From Adenophora triphylla var. japonica (Eukaryota; Streptophyta; Magnoliopsida; Asterales; Campanulaceae), in assembly GCA_022495995.1 (NCBI GenBank), contig JAFEMH010001294.1, positions 62,001-126,000 on the forward strand: a stretch of DNA of 64,000 nucleotides. Reading direction: 5' to 3'. The position numbers were made by a program, and so were the translations under genes. The notes beneath the pieces were generated by a model. It did no database searches. It was given only the letters and a program-made list of their open reading frames with translations, and had not been told where the DNA came from. Positions within the stretch are counted from its first letter, which is position 1; the number at the start of each line of letters is the position of its first letter. This document shows positions 8,932 to 19,426 of this stretch, one piece after another.

Positions 8932-11900
8932 TGTAGAAATTTAAATTGGGATAATAATTTCTCTTGTTATTCTTCTCACATGGAGGAAGGATTTATATGA
9001 GATTACAAAAGAGTTGTAGTAAAAAGGAAACTCTAAGCAAATAAGAAACCCAAAGGAAAAAGGAAACATCAAAGAAGGAAACACAATCCTAGCTGCGTTA
9101 CACCCTCCCTCAAGTTGGAGCGTGAGGATCAAGAATGCCCAACTTGCTAAGTAAAACATCAAACTGTTGCTTTGAGAGCTTTAGTAAATATGTCGGCTAA
9201 GCGAGTCTTCGTTGGAACATAAGAAGGGGCAATAAGACCATTGGAGATAGCGTCACGGACAAAATGACAATCTACCTCAATATGCTTGGTGCGCTCATGA
9301 TAAACGGGATTCTTGGCAATGTGAAGAGCCGATTCAGCATCACGAGAAAATGGGAATAGCCTTGGGATGATGGACACCCATGCTCAACAATAAACCCTTC
9401 GGCCATTTAAGCTCGCATGTAAGAGTTTGCCGTAGGCGCGGTATTCGGCCTCGGCGGAAGAACGAGAAACAGTAGGTTGTTTCTTAGTCTTCCAAGATAT
9501 GGGAGAATGCCCGAGAAAAACGAGCCACCCAGTAAGAGAACGACGAGAAATGGGGCATGCAGCCCCGAGTCACACCATCCTCAAGAGTGAGATCGGCTGT
9601 CGGTGCGCAAAGAATGCCTTGCCCCGGCGTGCCTTTGAGATATCTAACCACCCGTGAAGCGGCCTCCCAATGCTCGGAACGAGGTTCATTCATGAAGCGA
9701 GAAAGGATGTGGACCGAATATGCAAGATCCGGCCGAGTTACAGCCAAGTAAATGAGTCGCCCAACTAGGCGTCGATAGCGTTAGGATCTTCCAAGATAGC
9801 ACCTGTAGCAACACCAAGCTTATGGTTAGGTTCAATGGGGAAGCTAGAGGGCTTCGAACCTAGTAAACCGGCCTCGAAATAATATCCAATGTATACTTTC
9901 GTTGGCACGAAACAGCCATCGGGATTGCGAGCAACCTCAATGCCAAGAAAGTATTTCGTAGACCCGAGATCCTTCATTTTGAAGCACTCACACGGGTACT
10001 TTTTGAAGGATAGCAAGGCAGCGGAATCGTTCCGGCTATGATGAGATCGTCAACATACACAAGCACATTTATCTGGATGGCACCTTTGGTGAAGGTAAAC
10101 AGAGAGTAGTCGAGTAGGGTGGAGGAAGCCATAAGTCTTCAAGGAAGTCAACAACTTGGCGAACCAACAACGCAGGGCTTGCTTCGGACCATATAGGGAC
10201 TTATGAAGACGACAAACCGTGTTGGTGTTCGGTGCCGCAAAGCTTGGGAGGGTTTCATATAAACTTCTTCTCGCTAAGTCGCCATGCAAGAAGGCATTGT
10301 GAACGTCCATCGATGAAGCTCCCAATTCTTGGAAGCAGAATAGCAAGGAAAGCCCGAACAATGACCATTTTAGCCACGGGAGCAAAAGTTTCGTGTAGTC
10401 GATGCCTTCTTTCGATGATTGCCAAGAACAACTAGCCGAGATTTCGGTAGGTCAAGCCGCTCCGTCGAATTGTACTTGATCTTATAGACCCATTGACATC
10501 CTAGAGCCCGTTTGCCGGGAGGCGGGAGACACCATGGACCATGTGCCATTATCCTCCAAGGCACGAATTTCCTCTTGCATTGATTGTTTCCGGCCCGTCG
10601 CGGAGTCGTGGCTTCACGAAAGGAAGTCGACTCTTTAGCCACCGTAAGAGCTGCAAGAAAGGTACGATATTTCGCGTAAAACCGATCACGGTTTATATAG
10701 TGAGCTATAGGATAGGGAGTACCCGAGGAACCGATTGAATACGGAGAGGCGGGAGATGGACTAGAAGATGTAGTAAGGGCCACAAAATCGCGAAGACGAA
10801 CGAAGGCAATTTACGTCTCATACCCCTCCACTAAAAGATCGGATCCGAGTCATCGAGAAGAGGCCGAGCGTTGATGCGAGTAGGAGCGAGTGGGAGCCGG
10901 AGGAGCCGGATCAATGGGAGCGGAGCAACCTCTTCCCCTGTACATCGGATAGAGGAGCGGGCTCGAGCTGCCGGTCGAACAACGAAGGAGCGGCGAGTCT
11001 TCTTCAATAGGAAAATCAATGTGACCAAAAGCTTCTTCCTCGGCAAGAACATCAACGAGAATCTGGATATGAGGAACGAGTAGTAGAATCGGCGTATGGA
11101 AACACAGTCTCAAAGAACTTGACATCACGAGAGACGAAAAATTTCTTGGTCTCAAGATCAAACGGCTTCCACCCCTTTTTACCAAGAGGATACCCCACGA
11201 AGATGCATTTACGATTGCGACTAGCAAATTTGTCACCCCTAGCCTCATTGACATGAGCATAACACATCGAACCAAAACTCGAAGAGAATCATAAAAGGGG
11301 TTTTTGCCAAACAAGATATCGTAGGGAGTTTTGTTATCCAACAATGGGGAAGGGGTTCGATTAATCAAATGAGCGCGGTAAGGACCGCTTCGCCCCAAAA
11401 GTAAATGGGAAGGTGAGCACTGAAACCTCAAGGCTCTAGCTATGTTCAAAATATGACGGTGTTTACGTTCGACACGCCCATTTTGTTGAGGGGTGCCAAC
11501 ACATGATGTTTGAAAAGAATGCCGGTGGAAAGAAAATAATCAAACGAGGGAGTTAAACTCGGTGCCATTATCGATTGAACAATTTTGATTTTTTGAGAAA
11601 ACTGCCGATCCACCATTGCAACAAAGGCCATAAACATGCGAAAAACTTCCGTTTTATCAACTAGTAAATAAATCCAAACAAAGACGTGAATAATCATCTA
11701 CCAAAGTCAAAAATAACGGGCACCACAAGAGGAAACATGGGTGTAAGGACCCCACAAGTCACAAATGAACTTTCTCAAAACTCTAGTAGATTTATACTCA
11801 CTAATAGGAAAGCTATCTCTAGAATGTTTAGCACGAAAACAAACGTCGCAAGGTTGATGAAGACTACCCGACAAATGAGAGACCGGAGGAAGAAGTTTTA

Positions 11901-13657
11901 CTACTTTTTCGGAAGGATGCCCCATACGATTATGCCACAACTCGAGCAAAGCGGATGCATTGTTGACGTAAACGTGACAAGCAAGGTGCGCCTCCGAAGT
12001 AGTATAGTCCATCCCGCCTAACACCCGTTCCAATCGAGGTTCCTCGGGGTCCTGTATAGCACACATAGAAGTATTAAAATGGACGGTCTGCATGAACATC
12101 ATCGAGATAATTGAGAAACAGAGAGAAGATCAAGTAGCTTTAAATTTGGTATATAAAGAACATGATGAAGAACAAGGGTGTACGTCGGCGAAACAGAACC
12201 CTCAATATGTGCAAACACGGAGGTGCCGTTAGGAAGCTTGACTGGGGCAAGCTTGTATAGAGTATGAATCAAAGAGACAAGCAAATGCTTTCCGGTCACA
12301 TGATCGATGCTCCCGTATCAATGATCCAAGAAGATGTCTCAAACGTACCATGAAGGCGATTATCCGGAATACGAGTGTTACCAACTAGGCCGGCCAAAGC
12401 ATTCCATTGTTTCACGGTAAACAAGGATGAAGAACCGGCTTGGGCGGATCCGGCGGCCATGCCGACTTGGGCGGCACCAACTTGGGCAACCGAGTTGGTC
12501 CGCGCAACTCCTCTCCCTCGACCTTGTTGAGGACGACCGCCACCACGAGCACTTGTTTTGCTTCTGTCTCCCCACCATTCGGATAACCGACAAGCTCAAA
12601 GCAAGAAGAGACATCATGGCCCTTTTCGACGGTGTGAACATGTAAGGTGGGATTTATCGGGCTTGTCACGACCACGAGGACCACCGGTTTTGAGGAAAAG
12701 CCAACCGCATCCAGGAGGTTCATCAAGAATTGGTTTAGCAAGTCGCACTCGTTCACTGTGCTATCAATTGGTAAGCTCGATCAAGAGTGGGCAAGGATCC
12801 TGAGACAAGAGGTTAGTACGAAGAGAGGCATAGTATTCGAATTTAAACCCATAAGAAATTCATGAAGCTTGCCGGTCTCCCTTCGTGCCGCGTGCTTGTC
12901 ACATTTGTGCGGTTGTCGCAGCCAAGAACAATCTATAAGCGGCTCGTAATTGTGCGAGAGATTCCCATAATCCACTCAACTTACCGAAATACACAAAGAA
13001 TGTGCATGGTCTTGAGTCCGCTCACATCGTGCTATTGACATCTTCGCTTGTTGAATGCGAGGTCCATCCACCAACGCATATCGAGATTTGAGAGAATCCC
13101 ACAAATGCCTAGCATCCCTATACTTGGGCGGCGTGCTCTTAACCTCGGGATCAATAGTGTTCATGAGCCATGATACCAACATAGCATGAATAGTATTCCA
13201 ATCTAACTCGGTGCAAGGAGAAACGGCGGATGGAATAGATCCATCCAAGAAGCCGAATTTGCGTCTAGCCTCAAGAGCGGTGCGTATATCGCCACCCCAA
13301 TCATCATAGTTATCACCACTAAGCGAGTAGGAGTTATGAAATCACCAGGTCGATCTTGGGGACCTAGGTAGAAAGGAGAGTTGTATTCAATCTTCAAAAT
13401 CGGAGGAGGTCTTCCATCACCACCACCGGCCGGTGGTGCTTGTTCCGCCATCTATCAAAAGCTTGTGTATGCTAGCTCTGATACCATGTAGAAATTTAAA
13501 TTGGGATAATAATTTCTCTTGTTATTCTTCTCACATGGAGGAAGGATTTATATGAGATTACAAAAGAGTTGTATTAAAAAGGAAACTCTAAGCAAATAAG
13601 AAACCCAAAGGAAAAAGGAAACATCAAAGAAGGAAACACAATCCTAGCTGCGTTACA
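8932..13657 (-). mobile_element. Ty1-copia element inserted in kinase copy A
   Basis: Two 171-bp LTRs (8932-9102 and 13487-13657), TGTAGAAATT to GCGTTACA, differ at one visible position. The 5-bp target duplication TCAAA is perfect (8927-8931, 13658-13662), and paralogue 28351-28488 shows the uninterrupted site. On the minus strand the primer site TGGTATCAGAGCT (13474-13486) abuts the 5' LTR, and a purine tract (TTGAGGGAGGG) precedes the 3' LTR. The element is 4726 bp long, a recent insertion by LTR identity. Confidence 0.95.
9159..13451 (-). pseudogene. Copia gag-pol, multiply frameshifted
   Basis: Domains in order on the minus strand: gag from MAEQAPPAGGGDG at 13451; a knuckle-region remnant (KGHDVSSCFELVGYP, near 12600-12660); protease with DTGAS near 12320; preintegrase and integrase start (WHNRMGHPS, CDLWGPY) at 12102-11707; integrase core and C-terminus to about 10850; RT with MDVHNAFLHGDL near 10310; RNase H with [14 protein letters not shown] ending at 9159. 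At least ten frame changes separate the pieces, often single-base steps. No intact polyprotein can be made. The contrast with nearly identical LTRs is odd and is discussed as a finding. Confidence 0.85.
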
Positions 13658-15068
13658 TCAAACCTTTGTTTTGCGTAGGCTATGTAATCAAATTCAATAT
13701 CGTTCACATAGTACTGCAAAAAAAAAAAAAAATCCATCAACCAAACTCGATTTAATTAATATCTATATATCATGAACTGTAATTTTCTTATAAATAAAAC
13801 TCAGGAATATATACCGAGATTATTCCCCATAAGCCGCACATCAGATGGTTTGCTAAAGTGTACTTTTCTACATCATGGACAAGATTCTCGACTTCTGCCA
13901 CACTGGGTTGATACCCTATTAATTAAACATCAATAGGTGGTCACATTTGATTCTCATGAGAAAAATTCTATGATCGACAAATAAAATAACAATAATCAAA
14001 GAAATTTAAAAAACACGTTAGAAGTTACGCCAGGTGAGCCAACAAAACTAACCTGTACAACTAAGATAGTTTCGTACAAATCTTTGACGCTCTTCAAAAT
14101 CTGCAAAGGGAAGTAACAAACAAGCTCAAACAAAATAAATTTCAAGTACTTTATTATTTTTCTTTATGAAAATACTATTTAGTAAGTAAAATAATTTATT
14201 CACAACTATTATTTGCTTACCAGGGTACAAATTGAAGTTTAAAATGTGAGGAGTATCTGTTGACAAATCTGATGTAATTTCACAGAAGTGATGTGCGAAG
14301 TCACAAGCAACTGGATTGTAACTGGAACTTTCAAAATCCTGTCAAAAACAGCAAACCAACAGGTCTTTTTTAAACATAATAGTAACAAGTAACTCAAAGC
14401 GGACATTTACTCCAAGATTAATAGAAATGAAACTGACCGAAAACTCACGATCAATGTCATTTTTCTTGTTTTTTCATCAATCATTATGTTCCCACATTGC
14501 AAGTCATTGTGACAAAATCGAATTTCTTGATAGCTCTTTGTTGACTCGGATTCCAACAGTCCGATTTCCTCTTCAATAGTATCCAAGCGAAATTCCTTGG
14601 CGTGTTCAGCAGTGCAGGTGCTTTTTGCGGTGCTAATATATTTTCTGAAAATGAATATCACAAATCAGAAAAGGCATTTTTTTACTTCTTTGTCGAGCTA
14701 AGGAACTCTAATTTTGCTTGCTGAATAATATATACTCTGTATACCTGAGTAAATCCCAAATACCCGCTTTCTTTGTACCGGGTATATCAAGATTGTGAAA
14801 TTCCCTCATTTTAGCTGCTATCAAAGCAGATGTTTCAGGATCACGAACATCACTAAATGACAGGGTCTGAAAATCAGATTCAAAGTTATTAAATTTCACA
14901 ATTTTGTCAAAAAACTAACATTTTGTTAGTTTTTACACCAATTTGCAACACAATGTAAATGTTAGGAATCGGGTTGCAACTTTTTCAATGTTGAGAACCA
15001 AATTGCAAAAATGATACAAACTTAGGTAACCGAGTTGCAGTTTGCTCATTGTTTTAGGCTTCTTGATA

Positions 15069-15247
15069 TCTATAATATAAATGAAGCCTGTCCACCTCAC
15101 CCAAAGGAACAGTTCTATGAACAGTTCTGTTTGGCGAAATTCCCATTTTGCCCTCGCTATTTTGTCCCTTTCCCATTTTGCCCTTGAAAAAAAAAATTAA
15201 TTAAAAAAAAAAAAAACATCGTGGCCTTGGACACGGGCATGTATTAG
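15069..15247. mobile_element. Small non-autonomous Helitron in kinase intron 1
   Basis: A 179-bp insertion beginning TCTATAATATAAA and ending CATGTATTAG, placed between A and T of the host (gata|...|ttac) with no target duplication. These are Helitron hallmarks: 5' TC, 3' CTRR-like end (here TTAG) and AT target. An imperfect short hairpin (cgtgg...cacgg) lies shortly upstream of the 3' end. The paralogous intron at 33706/33707 reads straight through (gatattac), giving an empty site. Non-coding. Confidence 0.82.
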
Positions 15248-15448
15248 TTACTTATAATAAGAGTTGCTTGCTCTGCATTTGTGACAATCAATAAATCAAC
15301 TCTTTTTTTTTTCCAGATAAAATGGATTTTTTATTTATTGATAACTTATATTTGTAGAAAGATATATCTAATGCCCCACAAAAAATTAAGATTGCTTATG
15401 TCCCACAAAAAATAAAAAATTGGTCAATTAATCTTTTAAAATATTATA

Positions 15449-15512
15449 CTCCCTTTCTGTCCCTAAATGAATGTCGAAAAAAAATTCAAATTTGCTCTGG
15501 GGACGAAGGGAG
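15449..15512. mobile_element. Very short Stowaway-like MITE (64 bp)
   Basis: Terminal repeats CTCCCTTTCTGTCCC and GGGGACGAAGGGAG flanked by TA on both sides (15447-15448, 15513-15514). Only about 35 bp separate them. It is probably an internally deleted copy. It sits exactly where similarity to paralogue B2 ends. Confidence 0.75.
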
Positions 15513-15669
15513 TATAAATCAAAAGTCAAAACGAGGCAAATGCTATGTATTAAAGTTTTATACAAGTGAGGACATACCTTTGCATGAATGAACTCCTCAA
15601 TACGACCTTCTGGAAATTTGCCAAGAAGCTTAGGACCGTGGCCGAGCATAGATATGTATTCAAAGTTAG

Positions 15670-15759
15670 TTTCAACTCCCCGAAGCATTTCGTCGCTTAC
15701 TACGCCCTTCCTCGTCTCTGGGTGCCTAGGTATCCACCGTAAGCCTTTCCTCGTTTGAA
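15670..15759 (-). other. Plastid 23S rRNA 5'-end segment inserted in kinase exon 1
   Basis: The minus strand from 15759 reads TTCAAACGAGGAAAGGCTTA and continues through ACGGTGGATACCTAGGCACC to GGGGAGTTGAAA. I recognise this as the beginning of plastid 23S rRNA. The segment is 90 bp, exactly 30 codons, and open in the kinase frame, where it encodes residues 89-118 (QTRKGLRWIPRHPETRKGVV and on). Kinase-like sequence resumes immediately after it with NFEYISMLGHGPKLLGKF. The extra residues have no counterpart in the kinase family as I know it. It is therefore most likely plastid DNA transferred to the nucleus (NUPT). Confidence 0.85.
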
Positions 15760-16024
15760 GGATTTCCTCCTCCCGGTTTATGAAATAATCACAACTTTTA
15801 CCATATATCCGAACCAACACAGTTCTAACATCATTTTCGGCATTTGCAGGCCAACTTATACGATAAACCATGTTATTTGTGGAACCATTGCTCAAATGTA
15901 CCATTTTCAATGATTTAATATCGATTGTATCGCCCCATTTTGAAGCCAACAATAAAAGTTGCGTCATCAATCCCTCTGGTAAACTTTTTTCTTCAACAAA
16001 CTCATTTGAAGTCATCGTAGGCAT

Positions 16025-16555
16025 GGCTATAGATTACTAAACCATTTCTCTGATAAAACAGCAGATCTAACTGAAAGCAAAAGAACCCTTTTACGTATAT
16101 ATAATTCATGAAATTCACCGACGATAATAGAGAAATTTGCATAAAAAAAAAAGAACAAAAACAACATGTGTTTAACACTTACTTCAAATATCTGGCCACG
16201 CTATTGGCCGAGAAAATTGCAGACCTGAAACCAATTAAAGCCTTTTATGCAGTCTTATGGAAACTGAATACAATACAATGGTTCCAAAGTCTTAATTTAT
16301 AGTACAACATTGCTTACTCCTTGTTGTGGGTAAATTCAGGATTGCTACATCTTAAATTGTTACCAGCATATCGACATCCTGAAACTCGTGGACAAGGTAA
16401 ACATTATTTACTTAATTAGTTCATTATTTATTTCTGTTATATTTAATTACAGGGATAAAAGAACGTGGGAAAAAATATGTGTTCAGTGGACTCCTTTCAA
16501 CGGTTTGCAAGACCAAGTCAAGATGAAGATAACATGCCGAGATTATAGGGGAGTT
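16025..16555. other. Upstream flank of kinase copy A
   Basis: It contains the presumed promoter side of copy A (tatatata-like runs near 16095). At about 16345-16500 two exon-like pieces encode LPAYRHPETRGQ and GIKERGKKYVFSGL, separated by a GT...AG interval. They might be a fragment of another gene, but I recognise neither. Otherwise nothing is seen. Confidence 0.3.
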
Positions 16556-16905
16556 TGTTAGGATTTTATTTTTCTTTTATTTTCTTTTCTATTTATAAGC
16601 TTATGGCTGGAAACACACAACACAACACAGAAACACACGCTTCACTCACGCACAGTTCACATACAGTTTGCAATCCGCCATAGCTTCGTCTCTTGTAATT
16701 CAAAGACATTAATACAATTGTTTGGGAAGGTAGGTGCTCATAATCACCTCCCGATGTTTTGTGCCGGCGAGATAGTTATTTCAAGGGTTTTCCTCGTTAC
16801 ATGATCGAGCCATCCTAGTTACGTTGTTACACCAATTATATTCCATTGCACCCTCCTTATCTTTATTTCAAATTCTTTCATTGTTGACTGTTTTTTGCCA
16901 AAACA
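16556..16905 (+). mobile_element. Ty3-gypsy 5' LTR with primer site
   Basis: Starts TGTTAGGATT and ends AAAACA, followed after 3 bp by the primer-binding site TGGCGCCCACCG (16909-16920), as in plant Tat/Athila-type gypsy elements. The gag ORF follows at once. The matching 3' LTR was not found; the element is cut near 23.1 kb. Confidence 0.8.
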
Positions 16906-16967
16906 GTTTGGCGCCCACCGAGGGGCCATTGGTTTTTTAATTGGCTCAAAATTCTTATGTTTTTACT

Positions 16968-18461
16968 ATGTCTACCCAACCTATGACTTTCGCCGTCACC
17001 AAAACCATTCCTAGCAGTGTGAATCCTCAAACCAGTAGCAGGTCGACAACTGGAGGCCAAGAAACATTGCCTCCTCCTCCGCCTGTGAATTCTGGCAAGA
17101 AGCAGATGTCGCCATCTCCTGATCTTGAGATTAAGAGCATGCTGATTCAGATGAAGAATGAGCTGGATCGCCAACAGAATAGCACCTTCTTGATAGCCGA
17201 AAGGTTGATAAAGGTGCAAAAAGATCAGGAGTTGCTCTCCAAAAGAATGGATGATGTCTCTCCTTACCATCCTAGAGCCCATGATTTCAACATTGGGGAC
17301 AGCTCTCAAACTTTCAACGAATTCCTTCCAATGACTTCATCTGTGAGGATGTCGACATCTTCTCCTCCCATAACGACTTCTGTGGCGATGTCGACACCCT
17401 TAGCTACCAGTGCCTACAAGATGACTTTTTCAGAAGGACCCATCTTCACTAGTAGCACCGTTCTGACATCCTCTGCAGATAATGCTAATCCTTTCATTAA
17501 TTTCAATACTAGTTCTGCTTTAGATAATACTGCTCGTACCACTAACCCTTTTGCAGGAACCTACATTGCAAATCAGCTTCAGGAATTGAGAGATATGATC
17601 ATGAATGTACCAGGTGTCACTCCGCCTATCCAACAAGTCTCCCCAACATGTTACAATCAGTCTCGCTTTACTCCAGCAATTGCGCATGTCGACATCCCGA
17701 AAGGATTCAGCGTTCCTGCCATGAAGCTGTATGATGGAAGTTCTGATCCTGAGGAACATGTCGCCCACTACCAAGAAAAAATGGAGATCGTTCGTATCCC
17801 GCTCCAGTTTCGTGAGGCTTTTTTGTGTTGAGGATTCGGTTCGACGTTAGTAGGCCCGTCATTGAAGGGGCTGATCCGTCAACCTCCTGCTTCTATTGGC
17901 TCCTTTGCTCAACTTGTCAACCTGTTCAATAACCAATTTTCTTACAGCCGGCAATTTGAGAAGCTCACCAGTGATCTTTACCGTATCACTCAGCAACCCA
18001 CTGAAGCCTTAAAAGACTTTCTTAACGGGTTTAATAAAGAAGTCTTGGAGATCCCCAACTTGGACATGGCAACAGCTGCTGAAGCTTTCAAAATGGGCTT
18101 GAAGAAGGATTCCCCTTACTATGAAGACTTGGTGATGAACCCATGCAAGAAGATGGAGGATATCCGAAATCGAGCTCTAAGATTTATCAGGCTGGAAGAG
18201 GACAAGGCGCAGCAATCCAAGAATCCTGACAAGGCTCCATCATATGACCATCCTGGCAGGAAGATAGAGTCGTCTCACCAAAGACAGAGTAGATCCAGAC
18301 CCTATCAGAGAAATGACCATAACAAAGTCAATTATGTGGAAGATGATGGAGATGATGATGATTTTGAATCTCCTAAAATTTTTGATTATTGTTTCTCTGT
18401 TGATGTTTCAGGTGTCCTTTGTGCAATGAGCAATCTTGAAGATAAAGCAAGATGGCCTTGA
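16968..18461 (+). pseudogene. Ty3-gypsy gag
   Basis: Starts at the first ATG after the primer site (MSTQPMTFAVTKT). The first 280 codons form a Ser/Thr/Pro-rich leader followed by the gag onset (KLYDGSSDPEEHVAHYQEKM). A TGA at 17829-17831 interrupts the conserved C-x-GFGST motif where CGA is expected. After a frame change near 17840, the retrotransposon gag core continues (PPASIGSFAQLVNLFNNQF, DLYRITQQPTEALKDFLNGF). Another in-frame TGA ends it at 18459-18461. The protein would have formed the particle. It is dead as it stands. Confidence 0.88.
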
Positions 18462-19304
18462 AATACTGACAAGTCATCCGGCTGGAAGGATAAATCCAAG
18501 TGGTGTGCCTATCATGAAGATTTTGGACATCTTACCGAAAATTGCATCGCCTTGAGGAGAGAGATTAGTTACCTATTGTCTAAGGGACATCTTAAAGAGC
18601 TCCTTGGGAACCGCAAGACCAAGACGGAGAACAAAGAGCCCGTCGCAACTAGACCACCATCTCCTCCACCGGTAACAAAGGTAATCAGTGTTATTAGTGG
18701 TGGTTCTGATATTTGTGGTACTTCTTATTCTGCAGCTAAGAGATTCGCCAAGCAAGCTAAGGATGAGAAACCCGAGAGATCCTCCAAGATGTCACAGCTT
18801 ACATCCCAAGATGTCATCTCCGTCGAAGAAAGTGACAGGGATAACGTTATGGACCCACATCATGACGCCTTGGTCATTGCACTCCAGATAGCCAACTGCA
18901 AGGTCAGACGTATCCTAGTAGATGGGGGCAGCTCTGTGAATCTCATTATGCTGGATGCTCTTAAGGAAATGAAGATCCCCGAAGACAGCATGGTAAAAAG
19001 AACCTCGGTGCTCATAGGTTTTAGTGGAGAAACCAAAAGTACAGTGGGTGAGATTACACTCCCAGTTTACGTTGAAGGTAACAATTCCATGGAGAGATTC
19101 TGCGTGATTGATAGTGCAACGTGTTACAATGTGATTCTGGGAAGACCTTGGATCCATGGAATGAAGGCTGTGCCATCCACCTATCACCAATGTGTCAAGA
19201 TGCCGATACCTTGGGGAGTTGTCAAGGTTTACAGTGATCAACAGTCAGCTAAAGAATGTTATATGACTTCCATGAAGGCGTCAACAACCCCTAAGATGGC
19301 ATAG
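18462..19304 (+). pseudogene. Ty3-gypsy gag zinc-binding end and protease
   Basis: Same frame as the upstream gag, open after the TGA. It starts with a knuckle-like WCAYHEDFGHLTENC and a basic stretch. The aspartic protease follows with ILVDGGSSVNLI (around 18915) and the distal YNVILGRPWIHGMKAVPSTYH motif typical of gypsy proteases. Catalytic Asp is present. The frame ends at TAG (19302-19304), and RT continues in another frame, so at least one indel separates them. Confidence 0.85.
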
Positions 19305-19426
19305 CAATTGCAGAGAAAAGCCCGTGAGGTTCTGGAGGCGAAGGAGCATGACTTGAAAGAGATACTCTTAGACCCCTCAAACCCAGATCTCAAGGTGCCT
19401 GGTCATCAAGATGTTCCCAAGCGTAA

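Larger units (their letters stand above)
8854..16024 (-). pseudogene. Choline/ethanolamine kinase-like gene, copy A, disrupted in last exon
   Basis: The family phosphorylates choline or ethanolamine with ATP, the first Kennedy-pathway step to phosphatidylcholine or phosphatidylethanolamine in the cytosol. Seven minus-strand exons with GT-AG borders: 16024-15578, 14866-14745, 14644-14449, 14338-14221, 14100-14053, 13915-13815, and exon 7 split as 13713-13658 and 8926-8854. Joined without the insertion they give an open frame of 386 aa. Brenner motif HNDLQCGNIMID lies at residues 235-246 (catalytic Asp237) and the DFE metal-binding triplet at 256-258. GSTNNMVYRI marks the N-lobe. Exon 1 contains a foreign 30-codon insert. 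A copia element interrupts codon 363; reading into its LTR adds about ten residues before TGA (13624-13626), so a 372-aa product is conceivable. Activity is unproven. Confidence 0.85.

Noticed and set aside
13474..13486. Possible tRNA-Met gene fragments at TGGTATCAGAGC sites
   Set aside because: All occurrences sit just inside LTRs and match only the primer-binding complement; no cloverleaf surrounds them.
16345..16375. RHPETRGQ peptide resembling RHPETRKG of the kinase insert
   Set aside because: The underlying DNA does not match the plastid 23S segment; six shared residues are best taken as chance.
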